DNA of 32,301 nucleotides. Origin: CAYQPF01 sp964419225. GTDB lineage: Bacteria > Cloacimonadota > Cloacimonadia > Cloacimonadales > CAYQPF01. Below the pieces are notes generated by a model, which searched no databases, had not been told where the DNA came from, and was given only the letters and a program-made list of their open reading frames with translations. Within the stretch, counting starts at the first letter, position 1. Each line of letters opens with the position of its first letter. Shown here one piece after another: positions 23,554 through 32,301 of the stretch. The stretch is taken from positions 1 to 32,301 of the forward strand of contig CAYQPF010000044.1 in the NCBI GenBank assembly GCA_964419225.1, written 5' to 3'. The translations under genes were made by a program, and so were the position numbers.

Positions 23554-24803
23554 ATATATTAGTAATTGGATCCGGAGCAAGAGAGCATTGTATAGCAGAC
23601 ACGCTTTCCAATAGTGTGGAAGTGGATTATGTTTTTGTTTCACCGGGTAATGCCGGGATAGAGCGGGATTTTGTATGTGTGGTTCTGCCTGAGCAGAAAG
23701 ATATTTTAGAATTTTGTCAGACCAATGAAATAGATTTTGTTTTTATCGGGCCTGAGAAGCCTTTGAGTGAGGGATTAACAGATTATTTAAGGGAGAACAG
23801 TATCCGTGTGGTAGGACCCACAAGAGATGCTGCCAGAATAGAAACGAGTAAAGTGTTTGCCAAAGAACTGATGCGGGAGTATGGTGTTCCCACGGCTGAT
23901 TATAGTTCTTTTTCCAGTTATCAGGAGGCTTTGGATTATCTTATTGATGTAAAATTTCCAACAGTTATTAAAGCAGATGGTCTGGCAGCCGGAAAGGGTG
24001 TAATGATTTGCGAGGATTTTGAGAGTGCAAAACAGATCATAAATGAGTTAATGTGTAACAAAACAATGGGAGAAGCAGGGGAAAACATCGTTATAGAAGA
24101 GTTTTTAAGAGGATGGGAAGTATCACTTTTTGCATTTACGGATGGTAATGATTATCAGACAACAGTATTTGCACAGGATTACAAACGGATATTTGAGGGA
24201 GATCTTGGACCTAATACAGGGGGAATGGGTGCAGTGGCACCGGTACTCAAAGCAGAGGCATACCGATGGGAGATAGAGGAGACAATATTGAAACCTACTC
24301 TGCGTGCAATGCGGGAAAAGGGCTGTCCTTTTTCGGGCGTACTCTTTTTAGGTTTAATGATTTGTGAATCCGGACCGAAGGTAATCGAATTCAACTGTCG
24401 TTTAGGGGATCCTGAGACAGAAGTTGTTTTACCTTTGTTGAAAACAGATCTGGCAGAAGTATGTTTGTCAATACTTGATGGCAACATAGGCGATTTACGG
24501 CTTGAATGGGAAGAGAAAATGTTTGCTGCAACTGTAGTTTGTGCATCTAAAGGATATCCTAATACGGTAGAAGATCAAAAGCTTTTGTATTTAGAACAAG
24601 ATTTAGAACAAAATGCTAAAGTATATTTTGCAGGGGTTAAGTCTAACAATGATGATCTGATAACAAGCGGGGGGAGGATATTGACTCTTACTTGTCAGGA
24701 TAGTACACTTGAGAAGACGCTAACACAATGTTATAGTACATTGAAAAAAATTTCTTTTGAAGGTATGCAATACAGAACAGATATAGGAAAGAACGCACTT
24801 TAA
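23550..24803 (+). CDS. purD: Phosphoribosylamine-glycine ligase
   Basis: PurD (GAR synthetase) joins phosphoribosylamine and glycine with ATP in purine synthesis. The 417-residue length is normal. Motifs include GSGAREHCIADTL at the N-terminus, the ATP-grasp loop KADGLAAGKGV (about residues 140-150), GPNTGGMGAVAP (about 220-231) and the Mg-binding EFNCRLGDPETEVVLPLL (about 280-297). The start overlaps the cinA stop by ATGA, so translation is coupled. No other purine genes are in the window, so this is a detached pathway member. Confidence 0.96.
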   Translation: MNILVIGSGAREHCIADTLSNSVEVDYVFVSPGNAGIERDFVCVVLPEQKDILEFCQTNEIDFVFIGPEKPLSEGLTDYLRENSIRVVGPTRDAARIETSKVFAKELMREYGVPTADYSSFSSYQEALDYLIDVKFPTVIKADGLAAGKGVMICEDFESAKQIINELMCNKTMGEAGENIVIEEFLRGWEVSLFAFTDGNDYQTTVFAQDYKRIFEGDLGPNTGGMGAVAPVLKAEAYRWEIEETILKPTLRAMREKGCPFSGVLFLGLMICESGPKVIEFNCRLGDPETEVVLPLLKTDLAEVCLSILDGNIGDLRLEWEEKMFAATVVCASKGYPNTVEDQKLLYLEQDLEQNAKVYFAGVKSNNDDLITSGGRILTLTCQDSTLEKTLTQCYSTLKKISFEGMQYRTDIGKNAL

Positions 24804-24823
24804 AAAGTGTTTAGGGAGAGTAG

Positions 24824-27800
24824 ATGAAATATTTCTTTGTTGTAGTGGGATTAATGTTACTAATTTCAAGTTTACCTGGAATTGCAGGTAATCCTGAAAT
24901 TTTAAAGCAAACCCCGAATGAATTGATCTTAAAATACAAATTACCGCCATTTACCTTAAGTACAATCACGAAGAACAACATAAATTACAGCAGCATAAGC
25001 GGTGATTTTGTCAAATATCATAACGAAGAGGGAAGTCCGAAACTGCCTTTTTATTCAGATAATATCGGGATACCGGAAGATGGTAGTATAGATTTCAGTG
25101 TTATTGGAAAGAAGGATAAAGTACTAACTAATGTTTTAATTTGCCCAAATGACAGAATGGTTATCAAAGATGAATTAGGCAATGAGTTATATACAGTGCC
25201 CAAAGATGTTAATAAAATCACCAAAGAAAATATAAGCAATGAGTATTATCTCAATCAGGCAGTTTATGGCAATTCACGACTTTATCCCGGGAAATTAGTT
25301 GATAAGACAGACAGAGTGTTTTTTAAGGATCGTGCATTTGCTAACATAATATTCAATCCATTTCAATATAATCCTAAAGAGAAAAAGCTGATTGTCACAG
25401 AGGAAATCACGATACGGATTTTAATTAATGGAACAAAGACCGCAAACAAATCTTTATCAGGTAAATATGAAAAAGCCGATCAGGGATTTTATTTAAACAA
25501 TGAGACCAGCAAATACTGGGCGAAACAGATCAAGAAAAACGCAGCCGGCAGTCAGACCAAAAATGAAACAGATGTGGTATCGGAACTGCAATTTTTGATT
25601 AATAAAAAAGGAATTTATAAGATTACCTACGAGTATTTAACAGCCAGGTTTGCTTTTTTACAAGACTCGCTGGGCTTTTCCACTTCCTTGGATTTCTCCA
25701 GTTTAAATCCCAAATTCTTAGAATTGAAGGATAAAAATGGACCAATTCCCATGAATTTTTATGGTGAATCTGATGATCAATTTGGACCTGGAGATTATTT
25801 TGAATTCTATGGTGAAATGAATCACGGGGAAGAAAGTTATTATGACAATAATACAAATGATAATGTATATACTCTCTTTCTTTCTGATCATATCGGGACA
25901 AGAATGGCTGTAGAAAATGGCGGATTGCAGGTTACAGATAAGAATAAGTTCATAAATCCGGATGCATTTGAATATACTGAACATTTTGAGAAACAGATGT
26001 TTTCTGATCGTTTAGGATTGCAAACGACATACTCCGGAAATCCCAATTATTTTAGAGAAGATACTATGTTTTGGAAGAGTATTCCGGCACCAAATCTGGA
26101 AGCATTGACATTTAATCTTGATTATCCGATTAATGCAACTACGAGATATTTTAGCTCAAAGATAAGTTTGTTTGGGATAACATACAATTTGTCTTCAATG
26201 ACTTTTGATCATCATGCGATCATAAGGATGAATGCGGCTCTGATTGATCAACATACTTGGAGTGGTCAAAAAGAACAGATTTTTCAAAATGAAACTGCAC
26301 TTGCTAACATGTTTCTCACAGACGGAACGAATTTTCTTTATATAGACTTACCTGGAGACGGCTCTTCAGGACCTAAAGAACAAATATATTTAGACTATTT
26401 CGATGTGACATATTGGCGAGAGTTTAAAACGAGGAATAACTATCTTGAGTTTACTAAACCTTCGAACAAACCATTGGGTTTGTATCAATTTGAGCTGAAG
26501 AATTTTACCAGACAGGATGTTTCGATATACAAGTTAGGCTGCAGTGTATTTAATAACATCCAGGTATTGCCTTTTAATGAAACGGGAATAGGACCGTATA
26601 GAATCGTCATTCAGGATAGTGTTATTTCTGCGAATATCAAGTATATAGCCTTAACAGAAGACATGAAATTACAGCCCCACAAAATTCTGCCGAATTTCCC
26701 TTCAGATTTGATGAGTAATGCAAATGCAGCAAATGTTATAGTGATAAGTAAAAAAGAATTTCTTGAAGATGAAGGTACACAACTTTATAAATCTACCTAC
26801 GAACAAAAAGGTTATCAGGTCAAACTTGTTGATATTCAGGATATTTATGATGAATTTAATCAGGGAATAAAATCTGAAGTAGCTATCAAAGACTTTCTCA
26901 GTTATGCTTATTATAACTGGGGTACACCGCAGATAAACAACGTACTTTTGTTGGGCGACGGGATCTTTGATAAGAGAAATCTCCAGACGGTTGATAAATA
27001 TGATATAATACCCATCAGAAATGTCTGGACAAATAAACATGGTGCTACTGCTTCAGATAATTGGTATGCCTGCTTAGTTGGTGATGATCCAGTTGCAGAT
27101 ATAAATATCAGCAGAATAAATGTTTGGGAGCAATCTCAGATAATGCCAATTGTCCAAAAAACAGTAACTTTTTATAACGGCAGTTTTTCCAGCGGATGGG
27201 CAGGCAAGGCAGTTTTAGCAGCCGGTGGAAAAATTGAGGATGGCAATGATATTTTTGCTACTCAATCAGAAACAGTCAGACAGTTATCCATTCCAAATTA
27301 TTATCAAGTGGAGAGAGTATATACGGGTAATCTGGTACATGTACCACATGAATATTCCGGTACTACTTCCAAACTAATAGACAATATGGATGATGGGATT
27401 TGTTTTTTACAGTTCATGGGTCATGGTGGTGGAAGAATTTGGGCTGACTATAATCTGATGAATGTTAACAATATTGCAGATTTAAACAATGATGTATATC
27501 CTTTTGTCAGTAGTATGGCCTGTTTTGGTTCTGCATTTGACACAGAAGGAAGTGCCTGTATTGGAGAATCATTTGTAATGCAACCGGCCGTAGGGGCAAT
27601 TTCACACATAGGATTTAGTGGTTTTGGTTATTTGGATCTGGACTTGGACTATAGTTTGTACTTAACTGATGGTTTTTTCAACCAGAACTTGCCTACAGTT
27701 GGTGATGTTGTTACATATACGAAAGCTCAGCTTTATGGGTTAAACGGATACTATTTTAATCCTTCAATTATGGCATTGGTTTCCGGATCTGTACTTCTGG

Positions 27801-29875
27801 GGGATCCTTTGATTCAATTCACCAAGCCGGAGAGAAATTATGATGTAGTTGAAAATAACAATAATTATAATCCTCAACCAGGCGACACATTACAGATTAC
27901 CTGTACCTTTCCAGACAATGTGTTTGGAGCTAAGGTTATGGTGTGCAGCGAAAATGAAATTATATTAAACAGACCATTGATTGATTATCCTGTAATAAAT
28001 AATAAAGTAGAATTTCAATATAAAGTTCCGACAAATATACCGGGACCTTATTCGAGAAGAATCAAATTTATGGGATATAGTGCAGAAGGACAATCAATTG
28101 CAGTATTTAACTACAGTGTCGGCAACTCTGCAGTAACAGATGTAAGAAATATTCCGGAAAAACCCACCTTCAGAGATTCGGTTTATATAAAATCCAGAAT
28201 ATTGGATAAAGATGGGATTAAAACTGTGAAATGTGTTATTGACACGGTCGAGAATGAATATACAAGACCGCCATTACCAAAAACTATGTATTTTGATGCT
28301 GTAAATAATGAATTCATTACTTTAACTCCATTTGCACCCTTCAAACCCGGAAGTATTGTTAAGTACCATTTCGAAATAGTGGATAGTACTGATTCTTTAA
28401 CTGTCACACCAAAGAGCTCCTATAATTTCAAAATTGAAACATATGATATAGCTGTATTAAGTTTGAATTTAACCCAGGAAAACAAAAAGCCTGTGATCAA
28501 AGTTCTTACACAGAATCTAGGTCAGATTATATCCAGAGCCTGCTATCTTCGACTTTATGATATAAGCAGATCAACCCGCGAGGATGTTTTAATTGATAGT
28601 GTTTTATTTGATCCGCTCAACTCTTTGGAAAAACGCTGGGATTCTATAGAAATCCCCTTGCTAAACGGGGTAATGAAATATAAGTTGCTGGTGAACAAAG
28701 ACTATAATTCTGAGGAAAGCTCTTTTGGCAACAATGCTCAGCAGATGACTTTTAATATGAACATGTTTATGGTTACCAATCAGGCAATGGAACATGCATC
28801 ACTGGATAATAATTTTATTGTTCAGTTTCCTGCTAATATGACACAGGACAGTTCAGTATTTTATATCAGCAAAACAGCTACGGAAACACCCACTAATCAG
28901 GCAGATATAGAAAGAGTCAAACTTTATAGCGGGGTTGACAATCTGTCATATGAGATAAATACTTTGAATCCTGATCTGTTGAGTGACTCTCTGGGCCATT
29001 TTGCCAATAATAAGAAAATCCAGCTTCTTTTCAATTATAACAGAGCAGACACTCTGACACAGCAGTTAGAAGGGGAGAACAGTTACAGAATCTATCGTTG
29101 GGAACCTTTATTCCGTAAGTGGATAAATCAGGGAGGCTATGTTTCTCAACAGGATAATACAGTATCTGTGGAAGTTAACAGGACTGGCATTTATACGTTG
29201 ATGCGAAACAGAGACCGTAAAGCTCCTTCTATTGATGTAAATATTGAAGGACAGGAATTTACGATGAACGGTTATGTTTCCGGTAAAGGTGTTTTATCCT
29301 TTATTTTTACAGATGCTAATGGAATAGACATTTTTGATCATCCTATTGAAGTATCGCTTAACGGTGTTGCAGTGGACAAGAGTGCCTATACAGTATCAGC
29401 AATACCGGGTCATTTGAGTCATATCCCAATGAAATTGCAGTTAAATCTTGAGCAGGGAAATTACTCAATGGTGATCAGTTGTACAGACGTGAACGGGAAT
29501 TTTAATACGAAACCCATTAATTTCAAAGTTAGCAATACTTTTGATTTGATCAGAATAGCTAATTATCCGAATCCGGTTATAGCTAAAACCATAGATCCGG
29601 CGAATTCAGGCAGGACAAGATTCACTTACACTCTCACAGATGATGCTGATTATGCAGAGATAAAAGTTTTCACAGTAACCGGAAGATTGGTAAAGACCTT
29701 TAAAGATATTCCAAGTTCGGTTGGCTACCATGAATACCCCAGAAGTGTATATGGTTGGGATTGCACAGATGAAAGTGGATATGAACTCGCTAACGGAGTA
29801 TATTTTTACAAAGTCATAGCGAAAAAACGAAGTAACCGCATCGAAAAAATATGCAAAATGGCCATCTTAAAATAG
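24824..29875 (+). CDS. PorU-like C25 (gingipain-type) cysteine peptidase with C-terminal sorting domain
   Basis: 1683 residues. The signal peptide is at 1-22 (MKYFFVVVGLMLLISSLPGIAG). Beta-rich N-terminal domains follow to about 610. A C25 peptidase domain spans about 635-1010 (TYEQKGYQVKLVDIQDIYDE, then NNVLLLGDGIFD). His867 in FMGHGGG and Cys900 in SMACFGS are the catalytic dyad. Several Ig-like domains come next, and then a FlgD-like/type IX C-terminal domain at about 1580-1683 (NYPNP, then GVYFYKVIAKK). Layout and the PorV-like neighbour match PorU, the type IX sortase. It is longer than typical PorU (about 1100-1300 residues by memory), so it could instead be a secreted C25 protease. It starts 20 bases after purD with GGGAG upstream. 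Confidence 0.85.
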   Translation: MKYFFVVVGLMLLISSLPGIAGNPEILKQTPNELILKYKLPPFTLSTITKNNINYSSISGDFVKYHNEEGSPKLPFYSDNIGIPEDGSIDFSVIGKKDKVLTNVLICPNDRMVIKDELGNELYTVPKDVNKITKENISNEYYLNQAVYGNSRLYPGKLVDKTDRVFFKDRAFANIIFNPFQYNPKEKKLIVTEEITIRILINGTKTANKSLSGKYEKADQGFYLNNETSKYWAKQIKKNAAGSQTKNETDVVSELQFLINKKGIYKITYEYLTARFAFLQDSLGFSTSLDFSSLNPKFLELKDKNGPIPMNFYGESDDQFGPGDYFEFYGEMNHGEESYYDNNTNDNVYTLFLSDHIGTRMAVENGGLQVTDKNKFINPDAFEYTEHFEKQMFSDRLGLQTTYSGNPNYFREDTMFWKSIPAPNLEALTFNLDYPINATTRYFSSKISLFGITYNLSSMTFDHHAIIRMNAALIDQHTWSGQKEQIFQNETALANMFLTDGTNFLYIDLPGDGSSGPKEQIYLDYFDVTYWREFKTRNNYLEFTKPSNKPLGLYQFELKNFTRQDVSIYKLGCSVFNNIQVLPFNETGIGPYRIVIQDSVISANIKYIALTEDMKLQPHKILPNFPSDLMSNANAANVIVISKKEFLEDEGTQLYKSTYEQKGYQVKLVDIQDIYDEFNQGIKSEVAIKDFLSYAYYNWGTPQINNVLLLGDGIFDKRNLQTVDKYDIIPIRNVWTNKHGATASDNWYACLVGDDPVADINISRINVWEQSQIMPIVQKTVTFYNGSFSSGWAGKAVLAAGGKIEDGNDIFATQSETVRQLSIPNYYQVERVYTGNLVHVPHEYSGTTSKLIDNMDDGICFLQFMGHGGGRIWADYNLMNVNNIADLNNDVYPFVSSMACFGSAFDTEGSACIGESFVMQPAVGAISHIGFSGFGYLDLDLDYSLYLTDGFFNQNLPTVGDVVTYTKAQLYGLNGYYFNPSIMALVSGSVLLGDPLIQFTKPERNYDVVENNNNYNPQPGDTLQITCTFPDNVFGAKVMVCSENEIILNRPLIDYPVINNKVEFQYKVPTNIPGPYSRRIKFMGYSAEGQSIAVFNYSVGNSAVTDVRNIPEKPTFRDSVYIKSRILDKDGIKTVKCVIDTVENEYTRPPLPKTMYFDAVNNEFITLTPFAPFKPGSIVKYHFEIVDSTDSLTVTPKSSYNFKIETYDIAVLSLNLTQENKKPVIKVLTQNLGQIISRACYLRLYDISRSTREDVLIDSVLFDPLNSLEKRWDSIEIPLLNGVMKYKLLVNKDYNSEESSFGNNAQQMTFNMNMFMVTNQAMEHASLDNNFIVQFPANMTQDSSVFYISKTATETPTNQADIERVKLYSGVDNLSYEINTLNPDLLSDSLGHFANNKKIQLLFNYNRADTLTQQLEGENSYRIYRWEPLFRKWINQGGYVSQQDNTVSVEVNRTGIYTLMRNRDRKAPSIDVNIEGQEFTMNGYVSGKGVLSFIFTDANGIDIFDHPIEVSLNGVAVDKSAYTVSAIPGHLSHIPMKLQLNLEQGNYSMVISCTDVNGNFNTKPINFKVSNTFDLIRIANYPNPVIAKTIDPANSGRTRFTYTLTDDADYAEIKVFTVTGRLVKTFKDIPSSVGYHEYPRSVYGWDCTDESGYELANGVYFYKVIAKKRSNRIEKICKMAILK

Positions 29876-29884
29876 GGAGTTAAC

Positions 29885-30898
29885 ATGAAAAAGACATATA
29901 TTATTCTGACTCTGGTTTCTTTATTCTTAAGTATAAATTTGTATGCCGGCAGATATGCCGGGGATTTTATGCTGATAGGCTCGGGAGCCAAAGCTTTGGG
30001 CATGGGTGGAGCTTATACAGCAATTGCACAGGATGGAAGTGCCATTTATTGGAATGCTGCCGGTATTGCTCAAATTCGGAAATCTCAAGTATCATTGATG
30101 CGGGCCTTTTTATATGATAACCAGGCTTCTTATGATAATCTGACATTTTGTCATCCATTACCTAATGATGTAACAATTGGAGTAAATTGGACCAGATTAT
30201 CGATAGATGATGTACCTCTTTACAAAGAAGATCATCTTATTGGAACGAATGTAGATCAAAGATCAACCATTGAAGACCTGCAATTGACAGCAATTCCCGA
30301 TAAAAATTATACAAGTACGGATGATATGTTCCAATTTGCATTTGCTAAACATGTTTATCAAAAATTGGATTTAGGATGGTCATTATATGAACTTCCTATG
30401 CACTTTTATTTGGGTGGTAATGTCAAATATATAAAACGTCAGTTATTTGAGAATACTGGCACAGGATCAGGTTTTGATTTGTGTTTTCTTTTCAGGACTA
30501 ATTTAGGCGTTCTGGTTGATGTTGAGGGTTTAGGAGACATTTCTTCAGCCATCAAGCTTGAAGACGTAGGTGGAACAAAAATTACTTGGGATGTTGTATC
30601 AAATCATCAGGACGAAATACTCTATAATACAAGAGTAGGTTTTGCACTTTCACAGCCCATAAAGGCACTGAATTCTAATGTGACAATAGCCTATGATAAA
30701 AACTATGTTTATAACAGAGTTGCTCATTTTGGCATTGATTTCAAATATAAGGATTTACTGAATTTTAGATTTGGCGGTTATGAGAATAATTTAACTACAG
30801 GAATTAGTCTGAATATGTATAACATGACGATGGACTATGCCTTTATTACTAATGTTTTAGGTAGTACAAACAGAATTGGTTTAACCTTGAATTTTTAA
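29885..30898 (+). CDS. PorV/PorQ-family outer-membrane protein
   Basis: 337 residues with a signal peptide (MKKTYIILTLVSLFLSINLYA, cleaved near residue 21). The N-terminal signature is GSGAKALGMGGAYTAIAQDG followed by SAIYWNAAG, typical of the PorV/PorQ (UPF0164) branch of FadL-like beta-barrels. Alternating amphipathic strands continue to a C-terminus ending IGLTLNF, with the terminal phenylalanine that outer-membrane barrels often use for assembly. In type IX secretion, PorV carries substrates to the PorU sortase. Here it lies 9 bases after the PorU-like gene. GGGAG precedes the ATG. Confidence 0.88.
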   Translation: MKKTYIILTLVSLFLSINLYAGRYAGDFMLIGSGAKALGMGGAYTAIAQDGSAIYWNAAGIAQIRKSQVSLMRAFLYDNQASYDNLTFCHPLPNDVTIGVNWTRLSIDDVPLYKEDHLIGTNVDQRSTIEDLQLTAIPDKNYTSTDDMFQFAFAKHVYQKLDLGWSLYELPMHFYLGGNVKYIKRQLFENTGTGSGFDLCFLFRTNLGVLVDVEGLGDISSAIKLEDVGGTKITWDVVSNHQDEILYNTRVGFALSQPIKALNSNVTIAYDKNYVYNRVAHFGIDFKYKDLLNFRFGGYENNLTTGISLNMYNMTMDYAFITNVLGSTNRIGLTLNF

Positions 30899-30902
30899 TC
30901 AA

Positions 30903-30932
30903 AGAGATAATCTCTAAAGTTTTTTCTATTTT
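30903..30932 (+). terminator. Weak terminator candidate after the PorV-like gene
   Basis: AGAGA (30903-30907) and TCTCT (30911-30915) pair across TAA, followed by a T-rich stretch (GTTTTTTCTATTTTT). The stem is short and not GC-rich, so confidence is low. Confidence 0.35.
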
Positions 30933-30934
30933 TC

Positions 30935-30962
30935 TTGACAATAATGTTTAGGTTGTTAAGAT
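30935..30962 (+). promoter_or_regulatory. Candidate promoter of the YwqK-like gene
   Basis: A perfect TTGACA lies at 30935-30940, and TAAGAT (4 of 6) follows after 16 bases at 30957-30962. A transcript would start near 30969, giving a leader of only about 12 bases before the TTG start. Confidence 0.5.
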
Positions 30963-30980
30963 TTAATTATGGAGGTTACC

Positions 30981-31499
30981 TTGAGTTATAAAATTGTAAA
31001 AAAGACCTATTATCCGGAAGGAAAGATAAAGTCTGAAGAGGAATTCGAGAACGAAGAAAGAAATGGTATCAGCCGTTGGTATTATGAAAATGGCATAATT
31101 GAAGCTGAATTACATTTTCGCAATGAATTGAGAGATGGAATCTATCGGTCATATTACGAAAATGGTATGCTTTGGCAGGAGTCTGTTTACGAACAGGATA
31201 TGTTGGTTGGATTAACCAAGTGGTACTATCCCAACGGTAATTTAGCAGCCGAAGTTAACTATGAGAGTGGTGCACATGAGGGAGAGACCCGTTGGTATTA
31301 TGAAGATTGTACAATCAAGTTGATAGAAACATATAAACTGGGAAAGCTTGACGGTATTGTATTCGGATTTGATAACAATGGAAAAAAGATATTTGAAGAT
31401 ACCTATGATCTAGGTAATAAAGTAAATTCCAAACAGTTTGATACCTTAGGTAACATTATTTCAGAGATAAACATCTCACAGAATGTGTCAAAGTATTAA
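30981..31499 (+). CDS. YwqK-family / MORN-like repeat protein
   Basis: 172 residues made of about six repeats of 23 residues with the core YYxNGxxxxExxYxxGxxxGxxxxWY. Examples are WYYENGIIEAEL, SYYENGMLWQES and WYYPNGNLAAEV. This is the MORN_2 variant found in YwqK-type proteins, often called antitoxins by name only. No signal peptide is seen, so it is probably cytosolic. I place the start at TTG 30981 because GGAGGT (30971-30976) is correctly spaced for it. ATG 30969, in frame, overlaps that site and has none of its own. The biochemical role is unknown. Confidence 0.82.
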   Translation: MSYKIVKKTYYPEGKIKSEEEFENEERNGISRWYYENGIIEAELHFRNELRDGIYRSYYENGMLWQESVYEQDMLVGLTKWYYPNGNLAAEVNYESGAHEGETRWYYEDCTIKLIETYKLGKLDGIVFGFDNNGKKIFEDTYDLGNKVNSKQFDTLGNIISEINISQNVSKY

Positions 31500-31524
31500 G
31501 GAATTATTATTTGAAAAAAGAATA

Positions 31525-31565
31525 GCACAATTTCAGCATCTGGTCTAATAGATGAAAAATTGTGT
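31525..31565 (+). other. Two-part stem-loop upstream of lemA
   Basis: CACAATTT (31526-31533) pairs with AAATTGTG (31557-31564), and inside it CATCT (31537-31541) pairs with AGATG (31550-31554) around an 8-base loop. No T-run follows, so it is not an ordinary terminator. It may be part of the lemA leader. Confidence 0.55.
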
Positions 31566-31602
31566 CGAGTAAAAATACAAAACTTATACCAGAGGAGACT
31601 TA

Positions 31603-32166
31603 ATGAAAAAAGGTTTTATCGTACTTCTGATCATCGTAGTTTTACTGATGATACTGTTTGGATGGGGTGTAAAGAAATTCAATCTCATGCAGCAAACAAA
31701 TATTGAAGTAAAAAATAGTTGGGCAGAAGTAGAGAATCAGCTTAACCGTAGATATGATTTGATTCCAAATTTAGTGGAAACAGTCAAAGGCTACGCTAAA
31801 CATGAAAAGGATGTTTTGGTTCAAGTGACAGAGATGCGTTCCAGAGTGGGTTCTGCCCAATCATTGCCGGAAAAGATGGATGCCAATAATGCTCTTTCAG
31901 GAGCTTTAAGCAGATTAATGGTTGTTGTGGAAAGATATCCGGATTTAAAAGCTAACACCAATTTTATTCGTCTTCAGGATGAATTAACCGGTACTGAAAA
32001 CCGCTTAGCGGTTTCGAGAAAACGTTATAATGATACCGTAACCATTTATAACAAGATGATTGTTACTTTTCCTAATTTCTTGTTTGCAGGTGCATTTAAT
32101 CTAAAACCAGCTGAGTTTTTTAAATCTCCTGTGGCAGCCAGTGAAGCACCAAAAGTAAAATTCTAA
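31603..32166 (+). CDS. lemA: LemA family protein
   Basis: 187 residues with one N-terminal transmembrane helix (about residues 4-22, FIVLLIIVVLLMILFGWGV). The LemA signature follows: VKNSWAEVENQLNRRYDLIPNLVETVKGYA at about 37-66, then FIRLQDELTGTENRLAVSRKRYND near 124-147. A long helical bundle lies outside the cytoplasm, with PNFLFAGAFNLKPAEFF near the C-terminus. LemA proteins are widespread, and their function is unsettled. A TPM-domain partner, often adjacent, is not in the window. AGGAG precedes the ATG and a strong terminator follows. Confidence 0.95.
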   Translation: MKKGFIVLLIIVVLLMILFGWGVKKFNLMQQTNIEVKNSWAEVENQLNRRYDLIPNLVETVKGYAKHEKDVLVQVTEMRSRVGSAQSLPEKMDANNALSGALSRLMVVVERYPDLKANTNFIRLQDELTGTENRLAVSRKRYNDTVTIYNKMIVTFPNFLFAGAFNLKPAEFFKSPVAASEAPKVKF

Positions 32167-32174
32167 ATAATAAG

Positions 32175-32206
32175 AAAGCGATTCAGGTAACTGAGTCGCT
32201 TTTTTT
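32175..32206 (+). terminator. Intrinsic terminator after lemA
   Basis: AAAGCGATTCAG (32175-32186) pairs with CTGAGTCGCTTT (32191-32202) around GTAA, with one T-G pair, followed by an uninterrupted T-run to 32206. It is a textbook Rho-independent terminator 8 bases after the lemA stop. Beyond it (32207-32301) I see only AT-rich sequence. Confidence 0.95.
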
Positions 32207-32301
32207 GTAAAAGCATGATTTCACAAATTTTTATTAAAGAGCATTTATTAAACCGCACAATAATATCATATTTATTAAATCCCTTCCCCCTTATTTATGC
32301 C

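Overview
The window is most likely a chromosomal piece of a Gram-negative FCB-group bacterium outside Bacteroidota. My best guess is Candidatus Cloacimonadota, held with moderate confidence and based on gene content only. The reasons are an AT-rich genome, a PorU-like C25 peptidase followed by a PorV-like outer-membrane protein with FlgD-type C-terminal sorting domains (a type IX secretion theme), and a small AURKAIP1/COX24-type basic protein typical of FCB genomes. Most genes also have strong GGAGG-type ribosome binding sites, which Bacteroidota largely lack.

Region 1 (1-15557) is a core translation/transcription superoperon on the + strand: tRNA-Thr (cut by the window edge), tuf, rpmG, tRNA-Trp, secE, nusG, rplK, rplA, rplJ, rplL, rpoB, rpoC, rpsL, rpsG, fusA. 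A strong hairpin sits between rplL and rpoB, where many bacteria have a partial terminator. The tuf gene lies upstream of secE and not after fusA. The fusA product has an altered domain IV loop and resembles EF-G2-type paralogues.

Region 2 (15566-19831) continues on the same strand with almost no gaps: an STAS anti-sigma-factor antagonist, a response-regulator receiver fused to an RsbW-like ATPase (a likely partner-switching pair), prmC, murA and a UDP-glucuronate-4-epimerase-like enzyme. Release-factor methylation, the first committed step of peptidoglycan synthesis and sugar-nucleotide supply are thus linked to translation genes.

Region 3 (19832-22338) is the accessory-looking part. Repeat-rich intergenic DNA surrounds an unrecognised 184-residue secreted or outer-membrane protein that is bracketed by two identical 17-bp direct repeats. 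Next come a lone groES on the - strand with a CIRCE-like HrcA operator and a bidirectional terminator, and then the divergent HU gene with a 31-residue mS38/bS22-like ribosomal protein gene and a terminator hairpin.

Region 4 (22339-30898) is a probable operon of cinA, purD, a 1683-residue PorU-like peptidase and a PorV-like protein. Region 5 (30981-32166) holds a YwqK/MORN-like repeat protein and lemA, followed by a clear intrinsic terminator. The last 95 bases are AT-rich with no recognisable feature.
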